Shown: in pieces, positions 9,419 through 18,956 of the stretch
Position numbering within the stretch: the first letter of the stretch is position 1
Layout: the number at the start of each line of letters is the position of its first letter
From: Oscillospiraceae bacterium
GTDB taxonomy: Bacteria > Bacillota > Clostridia > UBA1381 > UBA9506
DNA length: 64,000 nt
Reading direction: 5' to 3'
Assembly (NCBI GenBank): GCA_015068905.1
Contig: SVJQ01000004.1
Span: 1-64,000, forward strand
The notes under the pieces: model-generated
Database searches by the model: none
What the model saw: the letters and a program-made list of their open reading frames with translations, nothing else
What the model was told of the DNA's origin: nothing
Translations under genes and position numbers: made by a program

Positions 9419-9949
9419 TTATGCCTTCCACCAGACATTTTCTTTCACAATCCTTGCAGGATTGCCTGCCACCAGGCATTTTTCCGGCACATCCTTTGTC
9501 ACCACGCTGCCGGCGGCCACCACAGACCCCGCACCAATGGTAACACCTTTTAAAATAAAACAGCCGCAACCAATCCACACGTTATCGCCAATCGTAACAG
9601 GTGCAACACGCTCTGTCTCTGATTCAAACCCATGGTAGTCACGGTCTAAAATATTACAGTCCCAGGAAATATTAACATTGTTCCCAATGGTTACACTCTC
9701 ACCCGCGTGAATTTCAGTGCGGTCACCAATATAACAGTTATCGCCAATGGTGATTTTGCCGCCATAGGCAGACAGCTTGACATAACGATGCAATAGCACC
9801 TTGTCACCAACGGTGATTGTGCCGTCACGTTTTAACACTCTCACGCCCTTTTCTAAGCGAAGAAGGCGCTTTGACCCCTTAAACTTGCCGCCTTTTAAAA
9901 CGCCACGCAGAACCATCATGGAATTAGAAAAAAAATCACTGATATGCAT
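9419..9949 (-). CDS. Left-handed beta-helix (hexapeptide repeat) acyltransferase
   Basis: In this 176-residue protein, hexapeptide repeats (IGDNCYIGDRTEI, IGNNVNI, IGDNVWIG, IGAGSVVAAGSVVTKDV) fill residues about 45-165, the pattern of the maltose/galactoside O-acetyltransferase family. It would move an acetyl or other acyl group from CoA to a sugar. A His following an Asp (DRDYHGF) lies where the family keeps its catalytic histidine. It is the first gene of the minus-strand envelope operon, with GAGG nine bases before ATG and a sigma-A-like promoter upstream. Confidence 0.88.
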   Translation of the reverse strand: MHISDFFSNSMMVLRGVLKGGKFKGSKRLLRLEKGVRVLKRDGTITVGDKVLLHRYVKLSAYGGKITIGDNCYIGDRTEIHAGESVTIGNNVNISWDCNILDRDYHGFESETERVAPVTIGDNVWIGCGCFILKGVTIGAGSVVAAGSVVTKDVPEKCLVAGNPARIVKENVWWKA

Positions 9950-9990
9950 AATAAAAATCCTCGTTTTTTATAGGTATATATATTTAATTT

Positions 9991-10020
9991 ATTATATCAT
10001 AGTACGTATTTTTTTGTCAA
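9991..10020 (-). promoter_or_regulatory. Sigma-A-like promoter of the envelope operon
   Basis: On the minus strand TTGACA and TATAAT are separated by 18 bp, about 40 bp before the acyltransferase ATG. It is the only good promoter seen for the run of seven minus-strand genes down to 2054. Confidence 0.7.
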
Positions 10021-10163
10021 CAAGTCTTTTCTTTTTGTGTTCCTTGTGGTATAATGAATGCAAACCATATTAAAAATTTATTAGTAGCATTCATTGCACC
10101 ATAATTTTCCTTGAATAACTTTTTAAATGAAAAATTTTGGTATAATGAAAAAGAGGTGATTCT

Positions 10164-12431
10164 ATGAAAAAAATTATGACTATGCTTCTGACAGCCGCGC
10201 TTATGACATCACAGCTTACAGCAGGCGCTGAAATTATATACGAAAGCACAAACCGAGAGCCCATTACCCAAGGTGTTTTCTATGAAGAGACTGACCGGTA
10301 CACAACGGATGGCTGGCAACGTGTCAGCGTTGTGGAAGTTGACCTTACCGATGATAAAATTGAGGTCAAAGCCCTCTCCCCCAAAAAAGGCAGCGCTTCT
10401 CTTGCAACCGTTAAACAAATGGCAGAAGAAAATGGCACCAAAGCCGCCATCAACGGTGACTTTTTTAATTTTTCTGCCGGTGAAACAAACATGCTGGGTA
10501 TGATGGTGTCAGACGGTGAGCTGATTTCAACCCCGTCAAAAGACAAACTTGCTTCCTTTGCTTTGACAGAAGATAATACTGCCGTTTTTGATTATTTTAC
10601 CTTCAGCGGCACATTGTATGCTGAAAATACCTCTTTGGTAGAAAGTTCTCACGTTGAGCTGTATCAGATCAACAAGGTACCTCTGACCACCGGGGCAATC
10701 ACTATGTTTACATCTGCCTGGGGTGACAAGGTCACCATTCCCACCGGCAATTATGCTATGATTTGTGAACCTTACGCTGAAAACCAGTACAAAATGATTG
10801 GCTTTTCATGGGGGTCTGAGGCGGTGGCAATTCCTGAAGGCGGTGCCGTTTTTACAGCCAATTATGAAATAAACGGCTTTTTGAATTTAAACTTTGCCAC
10901 AGGCGATGTGATTCGTGTTGAAACCTCGCTTTCGCCGGATGTTCCCCGCATTAAGGAATCCATCGGCGGCAACTCCCTGATTGTAAAAGACGGTGCTGTT
11001 TACGATTTTACCAACAACATTGCCGGCAAAAATCCCCGTAGTGCTTTGGGTGTTTCAAAAGACGGCAACACCCTGTATTTCGTGGCTGTTCAGGGCAGGT
11101 TGAGCGACTGTCCCGGCTTTACCCAGACTGAGCTTGCACAGTTTATGATTGACCTTGGCTGCGACAGCGCTATTAATTTAGACGGCGGCGGCAGCACCAC
11201 CTTGGTAACAGAAAATAAATTTACCGGTAACCAAGAGGTCAGAAACGACATTACCTCCCTCAGGCAGGTATCAAACGCCATAGGCGTTATTTCTCACCGC
11301 GCCCCGCTTTCAGGCGCCGCCGGCGGTGAAATTGTTCTGTCTGCCGACACGGTCGTCTGTGATGACACAGTTGATGTATGGTATTATTTTCACGACCGGA
11401 ATTATAATACCATTCCCAACGTAATGCCCCTGATTCAGACCTCAGATATACAGGCTGTTATTACAGAAAATACAATCCGTTTTAAAACCCCCGGTGACCA
11501 CACCGTCACCGTCAGCTATCAGGATGAAAAACTCACTGCTCCGGTCAAGGTTTTGGGTGACATTTTCACCATAACCGTCTCCCCTGAATCAGTCTCTGCC
11601 AAAGATAAGGACCGTGTACTTACAGTGACCGCCCACGACAGAAATGGCTACTCAGCGCCCATTCCTGCGTCTTTGGTAACATTCTCCCACTCTGATTCCC
11701 TTTCCATGTCAGGCAGTACCATTAAAAAGACTAGCGCCACCGGAACGGTTACAGCATCTTATAAAGGGCTGACCGCTAACTGTGTGGTCAATGGCGAAAA
11801 GTATCTCCGTGCAGACGACATCACTGAACGTGACGCCTTTTACGGAAAAATACAAGGCGGTGAACTGATTACCGTTGCAAATACACAAAAGCCCCAAAAA
11901 TTCATTGGCCTTCACCAACTCAAAAAATACTTAAACAGCTTAGGGGATGCCGGCGACATTTATGCTGTATCTATGTTATACGACAACTGGGGTATTGTGG
12001 AAAACTATATTGCATCAGGCAGCTTTACTGACCGCACCATTGAAAACAGCCGCGTCGTGACCGTCTCAGCGACAAAATCTGCCTCCATACGGCTGACAAA
12101 TGCCTCCAGCTGGAGCAAAATTAAAAACATCTGCCAAACGGCAACGGAAAAAAATGTGATTTTTATCTTAGACACAAACATCACAAAGCTTGATAAAAAT
12201 GAAAAAATTGTCTGGGATTATTATATGAATCAACTCCTTGCAAAAGGTAAAAACGTGTTTGTTGTCTCTCCCGGAATTAAAACCTCCGCCGAGCCCGAAA
12301 ACGGTGTCCGCTACCTGTATCTCGGCGCCCCGGGCGGAAGCACAACCGCTTCTGTCTTTTATGATTTAAATCAGGCAAAGCCCCTGCGCTTTACCTTTTC
12401 GGGGGACGAAGTGAAATACTGTTTCGAATGA
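10164..12431 (+). CDS. Secreted phosphodiester glycosidase (NAGPA domain) protein
   Basis: The 755-residue product has a signal peptide (KKIMTMLLTAALMTSQLTAGAE, cleavage near residue 22). Residues about 100-380 form a phosphodiester glycosidase domain (NAGPA, formerly DUF2233), with NGDFFNF near its start and the hallmark NLDGGGSTTLV near residues 340-350. The family removes sugars linked through phosphodiesters, and bacterial members are linked to exopolysaccharide and wall polymers. The C-terminal half contains one or two Ig-like beta domains and a region I do not recognise. It is divergent from the envelope operon and starts after an extended -10 (TTGGTATAAT). A second GGTATAAT lies about 95 bp upstream. 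Confidence 0.88.
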   Translation: MKKIMTMLLTAALMTSQLTAGAEIIYESTNREPITQGVFYEETDRYTTDGWQRVSVVEVDLTDDKIEVKALSPKKGSASLATVKQMAEENGTKAAINGDFFNFSAGETNMLGMMVSDGELISTPSKDKLASFALTEDNTAVFDYFTFSGTLYAENTSLVESSHVELYQINKVPLTTGAITMFTSAWGDKVTIPTGNYAMICEPYAENQYKMIGFSWGSEAVAIPEGGAVFTANYEINGFLNLNFATGDVIRVETSLSPDVPRIKESIGGNSLIVKDGAVYDFTNNIAGKNPRSALGVSKDGNTLYFVAVQGRLSDCPGFTQTELAQFMIDLGCDSAINLDGGGSTTLVTENKFTGNQEVRNDITSLRQVSNAIGVISHRAPLSGAAGGEIVLSADTVVCDDTVDVWYYFHDRNYNTIPNVMPLIQTSDIQAVITENTIRFKTPGDHTVTVSYQDEKLTAPVKVLGDIFTITVSPESVSAKDKDRVLTVTAHDRNGYSAPIPASLVTFSHSDSLSMSGSTIKKTSATGTVTASYKGLTANCVVNGEKYLRADDITERDAFYGKIQGGELITVANTQKPQKFIGLHQLKKYLNSLGDAGDIYAVSMLYDNWGIVENYIASGSFTDRTIENSRVVTVSATKSASIRLTNASSWSKIKNICQTATEKNVIFILDTNITKLDKNEKIVWDYYMNQLLAKGKNVFVVSPGIKTSAEPENGVRYLYLGAPGGSTTASVFYDLNQAKPLRFTFSGDEVKYCFE

Positions 12432-12442
12432 TTCTGTTGATT

Positions 12443-12475
12443 AAAAAAGAAGCCACTTCGGTGGCTTCTTTTTTT
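12443..12475 (+). terminator. Intrinsic terminator after the phosphodiester glycosidase gene
   Basis: A 10-bp stem AGAAGCCACT-TCG-GTGGCTTCT is followed by seven T. The flanking A run makes it potentially bidirectional. Confidence 0.88.
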
Positions 12476-12662
12476 GTGCTGATAAAAAATTACAGACAGC
12501 AAAAAAGAGACAGCTCTCTCACTCCTGTTTTTTGAATAAATTGAAAATATTTTTAGTTTTGCAAAAATTTATCTAGTATTTTTCAAAGAAGTATGATATA
12601 CTATGTATGATTATGTTTCCATATAGGGAACAGATACTGTTGTTTTTTAAGGAGGTTATCCT

Positions 12663-13016
12663 ATGGCAATTAAAACAGAAAATGAACGCGGCGCTATCGT
12701 TATGAGCAATACTGTCATTGCACATATTGCCGGTATGGTGGCTACCGGTTGCTATGGTGTTGTGGGTATGGCATACAAAAATGCCGGCGACACAGTGGCA
12801 AGCCTTTTAAAATGGGATACAATTACCAAAGGCATAAAAGTCACAACAGAAGATGATAAAATCAGCATTGATTTACACATCATTGTCGAATACGGTGTGA
12901 ACATTAAAGTCATTTCTGACAGCATTATCAGCAATGTTCGCTACAACGTTGAAAGCATGACCGGCTTCCGTGTGGGCAAGGTGACTGTTAACGTTGAAGG
13001 TATCCGTGTGAACTAA
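12663..13016 (+). CDS. Asp23/Gls24 family protein
   Basis: This 117-residue protein has a full-length Asp23/Gls24 domain (GAIVMSNTVIAHIAGMVATGCYGVVGM near the start, DLHIIVEYGVNIKVISDSI in the middle). It is the YloU-type member that always precedes the fatty acid kinase gene in Firmicutes. Family members are associated with envelope stress and membrane homeostasis, but the molecular role is not established. AAGGAGG lies well placed before ATG. It is followed after 16 bp by fakA. No transmembrane helix is present. Confidence 0.93.
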   Translation: MAIKTENERGAIVMSNTVIAHIAGMVATGCYGVVGMAYKNAGDTVASLLKWDTITKGIKVTTEDDKISIDLHIIVEYGVNIKVISDSIISNVRYNVESMTGFRVGKVTVNVEGIRVN

Positions 13017-13032
13017 TCCGGAGGTGTATGAC

Positions 13033-14658
13033 TTGATTTATACAATGGATGCGGCAGAGCTGTCAAAGGCACTTATCTCTGCGGCTAACAATCTTTGTAA
13101 CAATAAAAATATTTTAAATGATTTAAACGTGTTCCCCGTTCCTGATGGGGATACAGGTTCTAATATGTCTATGACTGTCAGCGCCGCCGCAGGTGAGCTG
13201 GTCGGTCGTGATTTTGAAACCGTTGGTCAGGTGATGAGCGTTGTTGCCAGCGCTTCTCTGCGTGGCGCCCGCGGTAACTCAGGTGTTATCCTGTCTCAGT
13301 TATTCCGTGGTATGTCAAAGCAGTTAAAAGAGTGTACGCTTGCTGACGCAACTGATTTGGGCAAAGCCTTTACTGAAGGTGTTGCCACCGCTTACCGCGC
13401 CGTTATGAAGCCGGTAGAGGGCACTATGCTTTCCGTTTCACGCGATGGTGCTGAAGGGGCTAAGGCTTACCTTGCCGGCAATAACGAAATTATTGCTATG
13501 TTAAAGGCAACCATTGATGCGGCTCAAAAGAGCCTGGATATGACGCCCGAAATCCTGCCGGCATTAAAAGCAGCCGGTGTTGTTGACTCCGGCGGTCAGG
13601 GTATTTTGTACCTGTTAGAGGGTGCTCTTACTTATTTAGAAACCGGCGAAATTGTAGAGCGCAATGATGGCGAGGCACTGCCTGCGCCTAAAACCGGATC
13701 TGCAAAAGCGGCAGACGGTGACATTAAATTCGGTTACTGTACTGAATTTATCATTGAAAAAGATAACAAAGATGCTTCCAGCAAGTCGTTCTCCGAAAAA
13801 TTTTCTAAAAAAGGCGACTCTATGGTTGTGGTGGATGATGAAACCATTATCAAGGTGCACATTCATACCAACAACCCCGGCTTTGTGATTGAAGAGGCGT
13901 TAAAACTGGGTGCCTTAATCAATATTAAAATTGACAATATGCGGTATCAGCACAATGAACTGTCCGAAACTGCTGCTCCCGCCGCCCCGAAGGAACCCCC
14001 TGCACCTTACGGTTTTGCCGCTGTTGCAGCCGGTGAAGGTATGGAAGCGTTGTTCCGTGACATGGGTGCAAATGAGGTCATTTTAGGCGGCCAGACTATG
14101 AACCCCAGCACTGATGATATTTTAGAAGCAGTCAATAAGATCAATGCTGAAACAGTTTATGTTCTGCCCAACAATAAAAACATCATTATGGCGGCAGAAC
14201 AGGTTGATGCTTTGACTGACAAAAACGTCGTGGTTATCCCCACCCGCTCTATTCCTGAAGGTATTTCGGCACTGCTTGCCTTTACACCCGATGTGGATTG
14301 CGATGAGAATAAAGAAGTGATGACAGAAGCTGCTTCTTTAGTCAAAACAGGTAACGTAACCTATGCTGTCAGAGAGTTTAACTTAAACGGTGAGACTCTG
14401 CCTGAAGGTAAAATCATCGGTCTGACCGGCAAAAATATTTTGGCAGCCGGTGATGACCCTGCCACCGTTGCTAAGGAGCTGCTTTCCGGCATGGTAGATG
14501 AAAATAGTGCCATCATCAACGTGTTCTACGGCGAAGATGTTGCAGACAGCGATGCCGAAGCCCTGCAGGCTTATCTGGAAGAAACCTATCCGGACTGCGA
14601 TATTTTGGTTCACAACGGCAAACAACCGCTGTATTATTACATTGTTTCTGTCGAATAA
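13033..14658 (+). CDS. fakA: Fatty acid kinase FakA (DAK2/YloV family)
   Basis: Fatty acid kinase phosphorylates exogenous fatty acids bound to a FakB carrier so that they can enter phospholipid synthesis. The N-terminal DAK2 kinase domain (residues about 1-200) shows LNVFPVPDGDTGSNMSMT for Mg-ATP binding and ASLRGARGNSGVILSQLFRG. A DegV-like C-terminal region follows and ends in the family-typical QPLYYYIVSVE. The ORF track starts at a GTG that overlaps the ribosome site. The GGAGG seven bases before TTG at 13033 makes that TTG the likely start (protein MIYTMDAAEL). The fakB genes are not in the window. Confidence 0.93.
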   Translation: MIYTMDAAELSKALISAANNLCNNKNILNDLNVFPVPDGDTGSNMSMTVSAAAGELVGRDFETVGQVMSVVASASLRGARGNSGVILSQLFRGMSKQLKECTLADATDLGKAFTEGVATAYRAVMKPVEGTMLSVSRDGAEGAKAYLAGNNEIIAMLKATIDAAQKSLDMTPEILPALKAAGVVDSGGQGILYLLEGALTYLETGEIVERNDGEALPAPKTGSAKAADGDIKFGYCTEFIIEKDNKDASSKSFSEKFSKKGDSMVVVDDETIIKVHIHTNNPGFVIEEALKLGALINIKIDNMRYQHNELSETAAPAAPKEPPAPYGFAAVAAGEGMEALFRDMGANEVILGGQTMNPSTDDILEAVNKINAETVYVLPNNKNIIMAAEQVDALTDKNVVVIPTRSIPEGISALLAFTPDVDCDENKEVMTEAASLVKTGNVTYAVREFNLNGETLPEGKIIGLTGKNILAAGDDPATVAKELLSGMVDENSAIINVFYGEDVADSDAEALQAYLEETYPDCDILVHNGKQPLYYYIVSVE

Positions 14659-14688
14659 GATTTTGCACAAAAGAGGAGGACTGCTGTC

Positions 14689-16734
14689 ATGACAACACCG
14701 GAACTTACAAGCAGCATAACCGTGCTCTCCGGCGTTGGTGAAAAACGTGCCGCTGCCTTCTCCCGTCTTGGCATTGTCACCTTGGCAGATTTACTCTCCC
14801 ACTACCCCCGCGCTTATGAAAATCGGGAGAACTGTAAAAAAATAATAGAACTTTCACATGAAGAAACGGTCTCCGTCCGCGGGGTCGTTTCTTCTTCTGT
14901 TAAGACGAATATTATCCGTAAAAACCTTCGTGTTTCTACTGTAAAAGTTTCAGACGGTACCGGTTTTTTAGAAATGGTCTGGTTCAACAACCGGTTTATT
15001 GAAAACCGGCTGAAAAAGGGCGAAACCTATGTGTTTTACGGCAAGGTGCAGCTGACACCAAAAAAACAGATGCACACTCCCATTTTTGAACGCCCTGAGG
15101 AGCAGAAGCAGTTAGGCAGAATCATGCCCATCTATCCCCTGACCGAAGGGATTACGGCAAGCATACTGACCGACTGTGTAGCACGGGCGCTGGACGCCTG
15201 CCGTGGGCAAATCAAAGAATCTTTGCCGGCAGCTTTACGCAACGCCTTTAAGCTTTGCGAAATTAACTTTGCCCTTGAAAACATCCACTTTCCTGCAAAT
15301 GAGGAAGCTTACCGGATCGCCCGGCGCAGGCTTGCCTTTGAGGAACTGTTCCTGTTCCAAACAGCTCTCTTTTCCTTAAAAAAACGGCAGAACTCCAGCC
15401 ATGCACCCCGACTGTCCGCTGATATGCAACCGTTTCTGAATTCTCTGCCCTTTACGCCCACCGGTGCACAGCGCCGCGTTATGGATGAAATCGGGAGAGA
15501 TGTATCAAACTCCAATATGATGAACCGCCTGATTTGCGGTGACGTTGGCTCCGGTAAAACAGTTGTCGCTGCCGCCGCTGTATATATGGCTGTAAAAAGC
15601 GGTTTTCAGGTTGCCTTTATGGCACCGACTGAAATTTTGGCGGCACAGCACTATAACACTTTACAAAAACTGTTTGCACCCCATAATATTACGGTTGAGC
15701 TATTGTCAGGCTCTCTGCCCGCAAGACAGAAGCGCGAAACCCTCGCCCGCATTCAAGATGGTACCACGCACCTTGTTGTGGGAACTCACGCGTTGCTCTC
15801 TGACGATGTGGCCTTTAACAAGTTAGGCTTAGCAGTCACCGATGAACAGCACCGCTTTGGTGTCGAGCAGCGACGCCTTTTGACAGACAAAGGCGAAAAT
15901 CCTCATGTTCTTGTTATGAGTGCCACGCCCATCCCTCGCACGCTAGCTTTGATTATTTATGGAGATCTGGACGTCTCTGTCATTGACGAGCTGCCGCCCG
16001 GCAGGCAAAAAATTGATACTTTTGCCGTCGGCGAAAGCTACAGAAAGCGCATTTACGATTTTTTAAAAAAAGAAATCAGTCAAGGCAGACAAGCCTACAT
16101 TGTGTGTCCTTTGGTTGAAGAATCTGATGTCACAGAGCTGCAGTCCGTAACGGCTTACATAAAAAAGCTGGAGCAAAGCGGCTTTCCCGCAGCATCCATC
16201 GGCATTCTCCACGGCAAGCTGAAGGGCGCTGAGAAAGACGCTGTTATGTCTGCCTTTAAAGAAGGAAGGCTGTCACTCTTAGTTGCCACAACCGTCATCG
16301 AGGTTGGCGTAGATGTGCCCAATGCAACCATTATGCTGATTGAAAACGCCGAACGCTTCGGGCTTTCACAGCTTCACCAGCTTCGCGGTCGCGTGGGGCG
16401 CGGCAGCCACAAATCCTACTGCATCCTGCTGTCTCAAAGCTCTCAGAACGCCGCCATGGCAAGACTGTCTGTTATGAAAAAGGAAAGCGACGGCTTTAAA
16501 ATTGCAGAAGAGGATTTAAAACAACGTGGACCGGGCGAATTTTTCGGCACACGCCAGCACGGCTTGCCGGCATTCCGCATTGCAAGCCTGTATACGGATA
16601 TGGCACTGCTCGAACAAACCACAAAAGCTGCCCGGGATTTTCTGAACCAAAGGTTCCCCTGCTCGGATGTGGAGAAAAAACTGATTACAGAAAAAATTGA
16701 TGCTTTGTTTAACAATCATGTTACAATTAACTGA
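14689..16734 (+). CDS. recG: ATP-dependent DNA helicase RecG
   Basis: RecG is the replication-fork reversal and Holliday-junction helicase. The 681-residue protein has the N-terminal helix-hairpin-like region (SGVGEKRAAAFSRLGI), the OB-fold wedge domain (about 50-160), Walker A GDVGSGKTV near residue 281, a DEQH box near 385, SATPIPRTL, and motif VI QLRGRVGRG. The C-terminal RecG region (GTRQHGLPAFRIA) is complete. Length fits the family. It follows fakA by 30 bp with an AGAGGAGG ribosome site, the usual Firmicutes neighbourhood. Confidence 0.96.
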   Translation: MTTPELTSSITVLSGVGEKRAAAFSRLGIVTLADLLSHYPRAYENRENCKKIIELSHEETVSVRGVVSSSVKTNIIRKNLRVSTVKVSDGTGFLEMVWFNNRFIENRLKKGETYVFYGKVQLTPKKQMHTPIFERPEEQKQLGRIMPIYPLTEGITASILTDCVARALDACRGQIKESLPAALRNAFKLCEINFALENIHFPANEEAYRIARRRLAFEELFLFQTALFSLKKRQNSSHAPRLSADMQPFLNSLPFTPTGAQRRVMDEIGRDVSNSNMMNRLICGDVGSGKTVVAAAAVYMAVKSGFQVAFMAPTEILAAQHYNTLQKLFAPHNITVELLSGSLPARQKRETLARIQDGTTHLVVGTHALLSDDVAFNKLGLAVTDEQHRFGVEQRRLLTDKGENPHVLVMSATPIPRTLALIIYGDLDVSVIDELPPGRQKIDTFAVGESYRKRIYDFLKKEISQGRQAYIVCPLVEESDVTELQSVTAYIKKLEQSGFPAASIGILHGKLKGAEKDAVMSAFKEGRLSLLVATTVIEVGVDVPNATIMLIENAERFGLSQLHQLRGRVGRGSHKSYCILLSQSSQNAAMARLSVMKKESDGFKIAEEDLKQRGPGEFFGTRQHGLPAFRIASLYTDMALLEQTTKAARDFLNQRFPCSDVEKKLITEKIDALFNNHVTIN

Positions 16735-16832
16735 TTTTTTGACAAAAGTCTTGACATTTATAGCAAAGTATGTAAAAATAGTATATGTATAATAGTATTT
16801 TACTGTCATAATTTTGAAATCGGGGTTGGTTA

Positions 16833-17375
16833 GTGTTGAGAGTGGTTGCAGGTTCTGCCAGAGGTACAAAGCTCCTTTGTCCTGACGGTTTATCTGTGCG
16901 CCCGACCCACGACCGGGTTAAAGAAGCTTTGTTCAGCATGCTGACAAACCGCATAAACGGTGCTTTGGTCTTAGACCTTTTTACCGGCACCGGTGCTTTG
17001 TCGATTGAAGCGCTGAGCCGTGGCGCAGAGCAGGCAGTTATGGTTGACTGTGCAGAAAAGTCCCTCTCTGTGGCAAGAGGCAATCTTGAAAAAACCCACT
17101 TGACAGAAAAAGCACGTCTGATTAAAAGCGATTATGCCGTTTTTTTAAAAAACACGGATATGCGGTTTGATCTGATTTTTTTAGACCCGCCTTATCAGGG
17201 TGAGTTCTTAAAAAATGCGCTTTCATTGATTGCCGACAGAGGGCTTTTAAACCCGGACGGTTTGATTTATTGCGAAACAGAAGGCGAGCCGCCACAAGAG
17301 GCTACCACCCTTTTTGAAGTTCTTCGTGATAAAAAATACGGCAGAGCGCGTGTTCTGCTTTTGAAAGAGTTGTAG
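16833..17375 (+). CDS. rsmD: 16S rRNA (guanine966-N2)-methyltransferase RsmD
   Basis: In this 180-residue SAM-dependent methyltransferase the start MLRVVAGSARG and RPTHDRVKEALFSML are family hallmarks. LDLFTGTGALSIEALSRGA is the SAM-binding motif and LDPPYQGEF the catalytic NPPY-type motif. Start is GTG (16833) or the next codon, TTG (16836); both give essentially the same protein. A possible promoter (TTGACA at about 16752 with an AT-rich -10) lies in the 98-bp gap after recG. coaD starts 3 bp after the stop, the widespread rsmD-coaD pair. Confidence 0.95.
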   Translation: MLRVVAGSARGTKLLCPDGLSVRPTHDRVKEALFSMLTNRINGALVLDLFTGTGALSIEALSRGAEQAVMVDCAEKSLSVARGNLEKTHLTEKARLIKSDYAVFLKNTDMRFDLIFLDPPYQGEFLKNALSLIADRGLLNPDGLIYCETEGEPPQEATTLFEVLRDKKYGRARVLLLKEL

Positions 17376-17378
17376 CAC

Positions 17379-17864
17379 ATGAGCATTGCAATCTACCCCG
17401 GCAGTTTTGACCCTATCACAAGCGGTCATTTAGACATTGTTAAAAGAAGCTGTCAGCTGTTTGATACAGTCATCGTTTCCGTTTTAAATAATTCCGCAAA
17501 AACACCGCTTTTTACGGTAACAGAACGGATTGATCTGATAAAAAAAGCAACTGCTGACCTTTCAAATTGTAAGGTTATGCATTTTGACGGCTTATTGGTA
17601 GATTTTGCTGAAAAGCAGGGTGCAACTGCGGTCATCAAAGGCCTGCGGACAATCTCTGACTTTGAATATGAGTATCAAATGGCACAATTAAATAAAAATT
17701 TAAATGCTAACATCGAAACCTTATTTATGGTTACCAATGCAAACTATTCCTACATCAGTTCCAGCGTTGTGAAGGAAATTGCTTCCCTAGGCGGCGATTT
17801 TTCCGATTTGGTTCCCAGTGAAATATATGAGGATGTTAGACAAAAGATTGAAAAGGGGCGTTAA
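17379..17864 (+). CDS. coaD: Phosphopantetheine adenylyltransferase CoaD
   Basis: This enzyme makes dephospho-CoA from 4'-phosphopantetheine and ATP. Its 161 residues are the normal length. The nucleotidyltransferase motif PGSFDPITSGHLDIVKR is at residues 6-22 and the second ATP-binding motif YSYISSSVVKEIASLGGD near residue 125. It is coupled to rsmD upstream (3 bp gap) and to the next gene (2 bp gap). Confidence 0.97.
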   Translation: MSIAIYPGSFDPITSGHLDIVKRSCQLFDTVIVSVLNNSAKTPLFTVTERIDLIKKATADLSNCKVMHFDGLLVDFAEKQGATAVIKGLRTISDFEYEYQMAQLNKNLNANIETLFMVTNANYSYISSSVVKEIASLGGDFSDLVPSEIYEDVRQKIEKGR

Positions 17865-17866
17865 AA

Positions 17867-18307
17867 ATGGAAATTTTAGAAATCATTGAGGCATTGGAAG
17901 ATAAAATTGAACATAGCTTCACAATTCCTTTCGCCGGCCGTGGCATCGTTGATAAGGACGCGCTGCTTGACCTTCTGCAGGAAGCAAGAATTAAATACCC
18001 TGAAGAAATGAAGCAGGCAAAGTGGGTCAAAGATGAACGCCAGCGCATCATTGCAGATGCTCAGAAAGAAGCAGCTGCCATTATTAAAAATACCGAAGAC
18101 AAAATTGCCGGTATGATTAACGAACACGAAGTAACCAAGCAGGCGTATGAAAACGCAAACAAGATTGTTGAAAGCGCTCAGGACCATGCCCGCGAAATCA
18201 GATTGGGTGCAAACCAGTATGCTGACGGCGTGCTTCACACCATTGAAGAACAGCTCATCACAACTGTTGAAACCATCCGTGAAAACAGAAAAGATTTAAA
18301 GAGATAA
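17867..18307 (+). CDS. Coiled-coil protein of the 'ATPase subunit H/DivIVA-like' type next to coaD
   Basis: This 146-residue cytoplasmic protein is rich in Ala, Glu and Lys and is predicted to be mostly helical. Residues about 45-125 look like a coiled coil (ERQRIIADAQKEAAAIIKNT). A short conserved N-terminal part (IIEALEDKIEHS) precedes it. Clostridial homologues beside coaD are usually labelled ATPase or V-type ATP synthase subunit H because of the coiled coil, but no ATPase motif is visible and I would not infer ATP synthase function. A scaffold-like role is possible. It ends the rsmD-coaD operon and is followed by a terminator. Confidence 0.7.
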   Translation: MEILEIIEALEDKIEHSFTIPFAGRGIVDKDALLDLLQEARIKYPEEMKQAKWVKDERQRIIADAQKEAAAIIKNTEDKIAGMINEHEVTKQAYENANKIVESAQDHAREIRLGANQYADGVLHTIEEQLITTVETIRENRKDLKR

Positions 18308-18321
18308 TGATTTTCTTACAT

Positions 18322-18358
18322 AAAAGAGGTTGTCGCATATTTGCGACAACCTCTTTTA
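18322..18358 (+). terminator. Bidirectional terminator between converging genes
   Basis: A 15-bp perfect stem AAAAGAGGTTGTCGC / GCGACAACCTCTTTT with a 6-nt loop serves the plus-strand coaD operon and the minus-strand rdgB gene. Confidence 0.9.
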
Positions 18359-18362
18359 TTAT

Positions 18363-18944
18363 TTATAGCTTTTTCAGCAAATCCGCAAGGGCACGTTTTC
18401 TGTGACTGATTTGATTTTTTTGCTCGTGGGTTAAAACCCCGAAGCTTTCCCCGAAATCATTTGAATAAAACACCGGGTCGTACCCAAAGCCACCACTGCC
18501 CTTTCGCTCTGTGAGAATTCTGCCGGAGCAGACACCCTCACCAAAAAATTCATTGCCGGCTTCATCAATCAGACAGACAACACTTTTAAACTGTGCGCCC
18601 CGGCATTCCTCCGGCACATCCTTGATCGCTTCAAGCAGCTTGTCAATGTTACCGTCATCCGTTGCGTTCTCCCCGGCATACCGGGCAGAATATACTCCCG
18701 GTGCGCCGCCTAAGGCATCTACACACAAGCCGGAATCATCAGCAAGCACCGCATATTCAGTCAGCTTTTTCAGCTCTCTTGCCTTAATCGCCGCATTTTC
18801 TGCAAAGGTTGTGCCTGTTTCTTCGGCATCAAAGGAAATGCCTGCCTCAGCAGCACCCAGAACGCGGTACCCTGTCAGAATGGATTTAATTTCTGCCAAT
18901 TTTCCCTTGTTGCCTGTGGCAACTAACAACACTTTCTCCGGCAT
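18363..18944 (-). CDS. rdgB: XTP/dITP diphosphatase (RdgB/HAM1 family)
   Basis: This 193-residue house-cleaning pyrophosphatase hydrolyses dITP and XTP to keep deaminated purines out of DNA. Visible motifs are the N-terminal ATGNKGKLAEIKSIL, the metal-binding ADDSGLCVDALGG, and C-terminal GFGYDPVF and SHRKRAL. It lies 12 bp after the nucleotidyltransferase gene on the same strand, so both are probably cotranscribed. The start ATG follows the short gap containing GGAGG. Confidence 0.95.
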   Translation of the reverse strand: MPEKVLLVATGNKGKLAEIKSILTGYRVLGAAEAGISFDAEETGTTFAENAAIKARELKKLTEYAVLADDSGLCVDALGGAPGVYSARYAGENATDDGNIDKLLEAIKDVPEECRGAQFKSVVCLIDEAGNEFFGEGVCSGRILTERKGSGGFGYDPVFYSNDFGESFGVLTHEQKNQISHRKRALADLLKKL

Positions 18945-18956
18945 ACTTGCCCTCCG

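Noticed and set aside
17867-18307. V-type ATP synthase subunit
   Set aside because: Only a coiled coil is seen and no other ATP synthase genes are nearby; the label would rest on compositional similarity.
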